This document shows positions 60,301 through 64,000 of a stretch of 64,000 nucleotides of DNA, piece after piece; positions within the stretch are counted from its first letter, which is position 1, and the number at the start of each line of letters is the position of its first letter. Where the stretch lies: the NCBI RefSeq assembly GCF_051020975.1, contig NC_135046.1, forward strand, positions 4,712,001 through 4,776,000, in the 5' to 3' direction. This DNA is from Osmia lignaria lignaria (taxonomy: Eukaryota > Arthropoda > Insecta > Hymenoptera > Megachilidae). A program made the translations under genes and the position numbers. Under the pieces are notes generated by a model. That model saw nothing but the letters and a program-made list of their open reading frames with translations, was not told the origin of the DNA and made no database searches.

Positions 60301-63300
60301 TCAAAAATCTGACAAATTTTCATATTCCCCGATCAAATTTTCGATGAATTCGTACCGATCTTCTCTCTTGATCGTCATCCAGAAAGCCGTGCAGATGGTT
60401 AGTGAAAAGGAGGCGAGAGAAGAGTCCATAAGAAAAGAAGTAAAAAGTAAAGGTCTTTTCGAAATATTCTCTTACGTCAGAACTCGAGCGCCAAAAAGTT
60501 ATCCAAAATAAATATAAAAATTGATGGAAGAAAAATGAATGATCGTTAAGGAATATAAGCTTTTTCTATCTATCCTATCGTATCCTTTGCTTCGATCCTT
60601 CACACCATCTCTGCGATCTATTTATATTTCTAATACACGCACACTCTCCCCTAAAGAAGCATGCCGATCTACGAGTTGATCGTTTAAAAAGCTTTACCTT
60701 ATCTTTTGACGCGTTCTGCGAACATAATGCAAGAGCAACATCATTAGTCAACAGATAAGACATGGACAATTATTAGAGCATACATAATTAATTAATAACT
60801 TAACAATTAACGTGTCGATCGTGATTCATCGGGCATCGAAGTTTCCTTGGAATTTCTTTTCAATCGAGGAAACTTCGATCATTGCATGATTCACGTTCGA
60901 CGATGGTGGCTCGATCGAATCGTGCATTGATCGTCGCGTTGATAGAATATCGGCTATTCAGAATTTCCATTCATGCTTTTTCCCCCATTTTTGAAAATTA
61001 ATTTGGCACTGACGATCGATCCTCGATTTCGAATCGAAAGACAAAAGAAAAACTTCAGACGGGACAACAATCCTACACATTTACAGCCTGGAAGCATGGC
61101 AGCCGAACGATGGCGGTAAAAGGCAAGCTGCAAAAATGTTTATCTTGTTTCAATGTACGTTTGTGTTTGCGTATCATTTCCTAACGAAAAGTGTTTTCTT
61201 TTTTGGCGCGATTAACGAGTTCAAACAGTGAAGATAAACGTAATGAATGCAAAAAACAAACAATGAATGAATGATTAGAAAGAGAGCAGCGAAGAAAGAG
61301 AAAGAGATAGAATAGAGAGATAGAGAGAGAGAGAGAAAAGAATGAAAAAAGGCACTTGTGAGTAAAGCGCTTCTGCTATTACGTACGAAACGAGGAAGAA
61401 AGTCTGTGAGTTTTAAATATACTTTGTAAGCCATGCTCACCTTTTTCTCGCTTCTTTTTTTTTTTTATTTTTTAATCGTTACGTATTTCTTTTTTTTTCA
61501 TTCTACCAAGTTTTATCTCTTTAATATCACGCAGTTACCGAGGTCAAATGGCGTTAGAAGAGAAAGAAAAGAGAAAGCAAATTAGACGCGATGTTTAATA
61601 ACTTTCAGTACCATCGACGAGCTTAAGATGAAAAGGAAAAAATAAAGAAAAGAGAGAAAAAAATTAGTGAAGCAAAACAGAACGATTCTCGATAACGACT
61701 CGTTCAGCAATGTGATACAAAAATGACTATACGATGCTGCAAAAATTTTCTTTCCAAAAGAATTATCATCAAAAATCGTTCCATGTACCAAAATAACAAA
61801 TGAATGATAAAAAAGAAAAATGTACGCCATATACAGCGAGACAAAAGTAATGAAAGAAGAAAAATAAATTAATAAATGATCGTCGAGAAAAATGATTTGC
61901 CCCCGTTTACGTGCACTTCTTTTTTCGATACTTTTTATTGATACAGCTTTCGTTTTTTTTTTCCTCTCGATGTAGAACTCGCGAGAACTCTATCGACATC
62001 CAGTCGAAAAGGAAACTTGGCTTACAACCTAATGATATTTCGTACAATCACTCTGTATATGTATGCATGTATATAATTTTTCACCTTTGTAACCGCGAGA
62101 TAAACGATTCACGATGGATAAAATCAAAAGCGAACGAGTATTTCCGAACACGACACGAGGGAAATTAATATACGGAACCACGTCGATGTCAACAATGAAA
62201 ATGAACAAATTAGCTTCTCTCCCGCGTCGTAACAATGTACATTATTACAAATATTTTGTGTGTGATGTATTGAAGAGCTCTTTGATTGGTATGATTATTA
62301 TTATTCGATTCTTTTGCCTGTGTACGCGTGCGTTTGATTTGATTTTTGTTTTTTTCTTTTTCTCTTAAATTTTTGTATGCTTTATAGTTTTCTGTTTTAT
62401 TTAAATCTACTTCTTCGTCTGCCACTCTGCCTTCTCGGACTTCTTGGGCTGTGGAGAACAACACAATTGCCTAGTCAACTATCGCTACTACTAAGGGGTA
62501 AGGGTTGTACGTACATATACGAGAAAAGGATCGAAAAAAATACGGTACCTCTAAGGAGATCGCTTTTTTTTATATATTTACACTAAAAAGAAAATAAAAA
62601 ATCATGGTGTCATATGTAAAATTGAAGGCATCACGTAGAGGTGACGTGACGATCTCCATAGATGGTTACCAAACGAGCGACCAAAATACTACTGATACAA
62701 GGAAAAAACCTGCCAATTGGGTTTTGTACACGGAAAAAAGAAAACCAGAGCCACAAAAACGTGTTTCTTAATGGCTGGAAAAAAAACGTGAATACATGCC
62801 CACCCGTCGTATGGTGAAGATCAAAAACCAAGAAGAAAAACTAATTCATTTTGCAAAAATCTTTACGCAGAAATACAAAACCGTCTAAATTTTCTTGATT
62901 ACGAAGCGAATAAAAATCTCATGGTTTTCAATAGGATTTTGTATTTCCATAAAAAATTATACGGTCGAACCCAAAAATCAAAAACAGGGCGAACCATCGA
63001 CGGGAGGGGAAAAATCTGTATATATGTATACAAAGAGAAAAAAAAAAATTAGTGAATCGGTCGATGGGATCGAAAACGATCATCCTTACCTCCTTGTCCT
63101 CCTCTTCAAGGGTGAACTCCTTCTTCTTGACCTGTTTAAGCTGGTTACGGAAGTTGAACTCGGCTGCCTTCTTCTGGAGCTTGGCGAACTTGTTCTCGTA
63201 CTTGGAGACTTTCTTCAGCGTAGGTTTCATGCTGATAGCAGTAAAACAATATTATTATTTCTTCAACAATGCCTTCAAACCTTCAAACTCAAAGGTTTAA

Positions 63301-63386
63301 TGATTCAGTAAAATGAAGAATCAATGCGAAAGGGTTACTTACAATTTACCTCGAAGGTCGTTCACCTGGCTGTTCAAGTCCGCGAT
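57336..63386 (-). CDS. TpnI: Troponin I (wings up A), 3' part with alternative C-terminal exons
   Basis: The 3' half of the insect troponin I gene, running off the right edge. The common exons are 63386-63343 (IADLNSQVNDLRGKF region) and 63231-63090 (MKPTLKKVSKYENKFAKLQ onwards, ending FTLEEEDKE). These are the troponin-C/T-interacting and C-terminal regulatory segments, almost identical in all insects. Troponin I inhibits actomyosin on the thin filament until calcium binds troponin C. Exon 63090 ends in phase 0 and can be joined to either of two short terminal exons (62448-62407 or 59982-59917). It can also lead to Pro-Ala-rich exons 58577-58331, 58080-57796, 57606-57412 and a short terminal exon at about 57358-57336. 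This makes a heavy form with a tail of about 250 aa. The upstream exons, including the start codon, are outside the window. Confidence 0.93.
57412..57606 (-). CDS. TpnI: Troponin I Pro-Ala-rich cassette exon 3
   Basis: 195 bases (65 codons), starting and ending in phase 1. It encodes GAPAPAEGAP-type repeats, then an Ala-Pro alternation, and ends in PAPAPAE. The exon length is a multiple of three, so skipping it keeps the frame. Confidence 0.85.
57796..58080 (-). CDS. TpnI: Troponin I Pro-Ala-rich cassette exon 2
   Basis: 285 bases (95 codons), phase 1 at both ends. It is built mostly of repeats of PPAEGAP with PPAAGAP variants. The donor lies inside a repeat codon (GCAGAAG|GTGATC). All other strands and frames across this region give Cys/Arg/Trp- or Leu-rich artefacts. 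Confidence 0.88.
58081..58330. other. Short intron between Pro-Ala exons 1 and 2
   Basis: 250 bases with GTCAGT and TTGTTCAG ends on the minus strand. Nothing else is seen in it. Confidence 0.7.
58331..58577 (-). CDS. TpnI: Troponin I Pro-Ala-rich cassette exon 1
   Basis: 247 bases. The acceptor TTCTGTATGTAG leads in phase 0 to DEPPPPPEPPAEAPAPTPS, then Pro-Glu-rich sequence, then PPAEGAP repeats. The donor GCCG|GTCAGT leaves phase 1. The phase-0 start fits both the end of the common exon at 63090 and an internal donor at 59944 in the exon at 59982-59917. Confidence 0.87.
59439..59444 (-). other. Candidate poly(A) signal for a short troponin I form
   Basis: AATAAA on the minus strand, about 475 bases past the stop of the exon at 59982-59917. 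Another minus-strand AATAAA lies at 58861-58866. Confidence 0.35.
59917..59982 (-). CDS. TpnI: Troponin I standard C-terminal exon
   Basis: The acceptor AATTTGCAG leads to KKPDWSKKGEEKKVKEEEVE, then Ala and a stop (22 codons with stop). It matches the usual insect C-terminus, where KKPDWSKG follows the EEEDKE/EEEKE end of the previous exon. The exon contains an internal donor, AAG|GTAAAG (after 59944), in phase 0. Its use would connect GEEKK directly to DEPPPPP of the Pro-Ala exons. Confidence 0.9.
   Translation of the reverse strand, partial: KKPDWSKKGEEKKVKEEEVEA
60164..60248. mobile_element. Short inverted-repeat element related to the CCCTTTCGCTG family
   Basis: The left end TCAACCCTTTCGCTGT and the right end, read as inverse GTAATCCTTTCGCTGC, share the core of the 22049-22277 termini, but the TTAA is degraded on both sides. 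It is about 85 bp and contains a TACAGGGTGTTTCA motif. Confidence 0.35.
60814..60901. ncRNA. 88-nt pre-miRNA-like hairpin in a troponin I intron
   Basis: The two arms, about 34 nt each, pair nearly throughout. From the outside there are 5 pairs (GTCGA/TCGAC), a T-T mismatch, 5 pairs (CGTGA/TCACG), a T-T mismatch, 4 pairs, a small internal loop, then 13 perfect pairs (ATCGAAGTTTCCT with AGGAAACTTCGAT). The terminal loop is 19 nt. Size, loop and arm length are those of a microRNA precursor. The strand is undetermined because the reverse complement also folds. Not recognised as a known family. A recent palindromic insertion is the alternative. Confidence 0.5.
62407..62448 (-). CDS. TpnI: Troponin I alternative short C-terminal exon
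   Basis: The acceptor TTCTCCACAG leads in phase 0 to PKKSEKAEWQTKK and a stop. It lies between the common exon (63090) and the standard last exon (59982). It would give a shorter C-terminus ending EEEDKEPKKSEKAEWQTKK. Insect troponin I genes are known to have alternative last exons, so I read this as one. The short reading frame limits certainty. Confidence 0.75.
   Translation of the reverse strand, partial: PKKSEKAEWQTKK
63090..63231 (-). CDS. TpnI: Troponin I common exon, C-terminal regulatory region
   Basis: 142 bases. The acceptor CTATCAG completes Phe from the previous exon, then MKPTLKKVSKYENKFAKLQ, KKAAEFNFRNQLKQVKKKEF and TLEEEDKE follow. The donor is GAG|GTAAGG, phase 0. The sequence is nearly invariant across insects and identifies the gene. 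Confidence 0.95.
63343..63386 (-). CDS. TpnI: Troponin I 44-base exon
   Basis: The acceptor CTGCAG and donor AATT|GTAAGT bound IADLNSQVNDLRGK plus two bases of the Phe codon. This is the counterpart of the fly segment INDLNAQVNDLRGKF. In flies this position uses mutually exclusive exons; a second version was not seen between here and the right edge. Confidence 0.9.
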
Positions 63387-64000
63387 CTGCAGCGATCGAA
63401 GTTTGCATTAGTGTCTCGTGTTTCCACGTTAAATCTAACTAATATCATGCGAGTCTTCCGTAGAATTTTCATCGCGAAAGAACTAGGAAACTATAGGAAC
63501 AATATCCGTTGGAAACATCCCCTAACTATCCGTACAAAAAAACTTTTAACCTAGAAAAGACGGTGGAGTCATTTCTTACAACTTTTTTAATTTTCATGGA
63601 TTTTCTTAACTTTGTTAACTGCGTACAATTCGAATACAAGGTAAAATAAAAAATATCGTTTCCAAAGGGGGATCGTTCCTCTGTATTTCAAAAATAGGAC
63701 AATCTCGTGCTCGCGATAGGGAGGTTTCCCCATTTAAACAGAAATTACATTACGAAAAGAAGCCACAAAATACGATGAAACATTCAACAGAAATGCAGAA
63801 GAAAACACGAAAGCTGAAGAAACACGTAAAACAATGCAGAATGATAAAGCAACGATCAATTTGGCGAACGAGAGAAAACGAGAATGATTAGCATGCGTCC
63901 TGCGTGCCAGAAGCAGGCGGGAAAAGGTTACACAGAGATTTGCTGCTGAATACAGAGAAGATATTCGGTTAGCTGGCCATTCACGATGAGTCGAGATTGA
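63387..64000. other. Troponin I upstream intron, no exon seen
   Basis: Both strands were read for a variant of the LNSQVNDLRGK exon and for other troponin I segments, and none was found. The remaining 5' exons must lie beyond the right edge. Confidence 0.55.

Larger units (their letters stand above)
59990..62400. other. Troponin I intron between the two alternative C-terminal exons
   Basis: AT-rich DNA with a (GA)n run near 61.32 kb and several T runs. It holds the small element at 60164-60248 and the long hairpin at 60814-60901. No coding sequence is supported. Confidence 0.65.

Noticed and set aside
1..64000. CRISPR arrays, rRNA and tRNA genes
   Set aside because: None seen. The only regular array (12.8-13.5 kb) has no spacers of constant length between identical short repeats.

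Overview
This window is nuclear DNA from an insect, most likely a bee or another hymenopteran. The DNA is AT-rich, the introns are spliced, and five protein-coding genes can be read exon by exon. The hymenopteran guess rests mainly on the last gene: a troponin I gene that carries exons for a long Pro-Ala-rich 'APPAEGA' tail. In flies that tail belongs to a tropomyosin gene. In bees, and in the giant water bug, it is known from troponin I. No prokaryotic, organellar or viral gene was seen.

Layout. 1-9.9 kb: no convincing coding sequence; AT-rich with TA microsatellites, three short TTAA-bounded inverted-repeat elements and one pre-miRNA-like hairpin. A plus-strand poly(A) signal near 6.2 kb means the left part could be the long 3' UTR of a gene lying off the left edge. 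10.16-11.37 kb (minus): YIPF1/2-type Golgi membrane protein, 4 coding exons, 317 aa. 11.84-14.15 kb: a composite repeat block with inverted ends, a GC-rich core, inverted arrays of a ~17-bp repeat, and a central array of ~92-bp units, each holding two CTCF-motif-like sites. It lies exactly between two divergent promoters. 14.54-17.32 kb (plus): SLC30A9 (ZnT9), 10 coding exons, 595 aa. 17.85-19.40 kb (plus): TMEM237, 5 coding exons, 426 aa. 21.81-35.51 kb (minus): CD151-like tetraspanin, 5 coding exons, 264 aa, with large introns and a probable non-coding 5' exon at 43.0 kb. 35.6-57.3 kb: mostly 5' intron or intergenic DNA of that gene, with dispersed repeats and only weak ORFs. 57.34-63.39 kb (minus): the 3' half of troponin I, with two alternative short C-terminal ends and a set of modular Pro-Ala-rich exons; its 5' exons lie beyond the right edge.

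The genes are not a functional cluster. They cover Golgi trafficking, mitochondrial zinc export, the ciliary transition zone, a laminin-receptor-type tetraspanin and muscle thin-filament regulation. The most unusual items are the CTCF-like tandem array inside a foldback-like element, the troponin I tail exons, an 88-nt near-perfect hairpin in a troponin I intron, and several families of small TTAA-ended elements that look like piggyBac-type MITEs. Exon limits were read by eye from splice consensus, reading phase and family similarity. No alignment or expression data were available.
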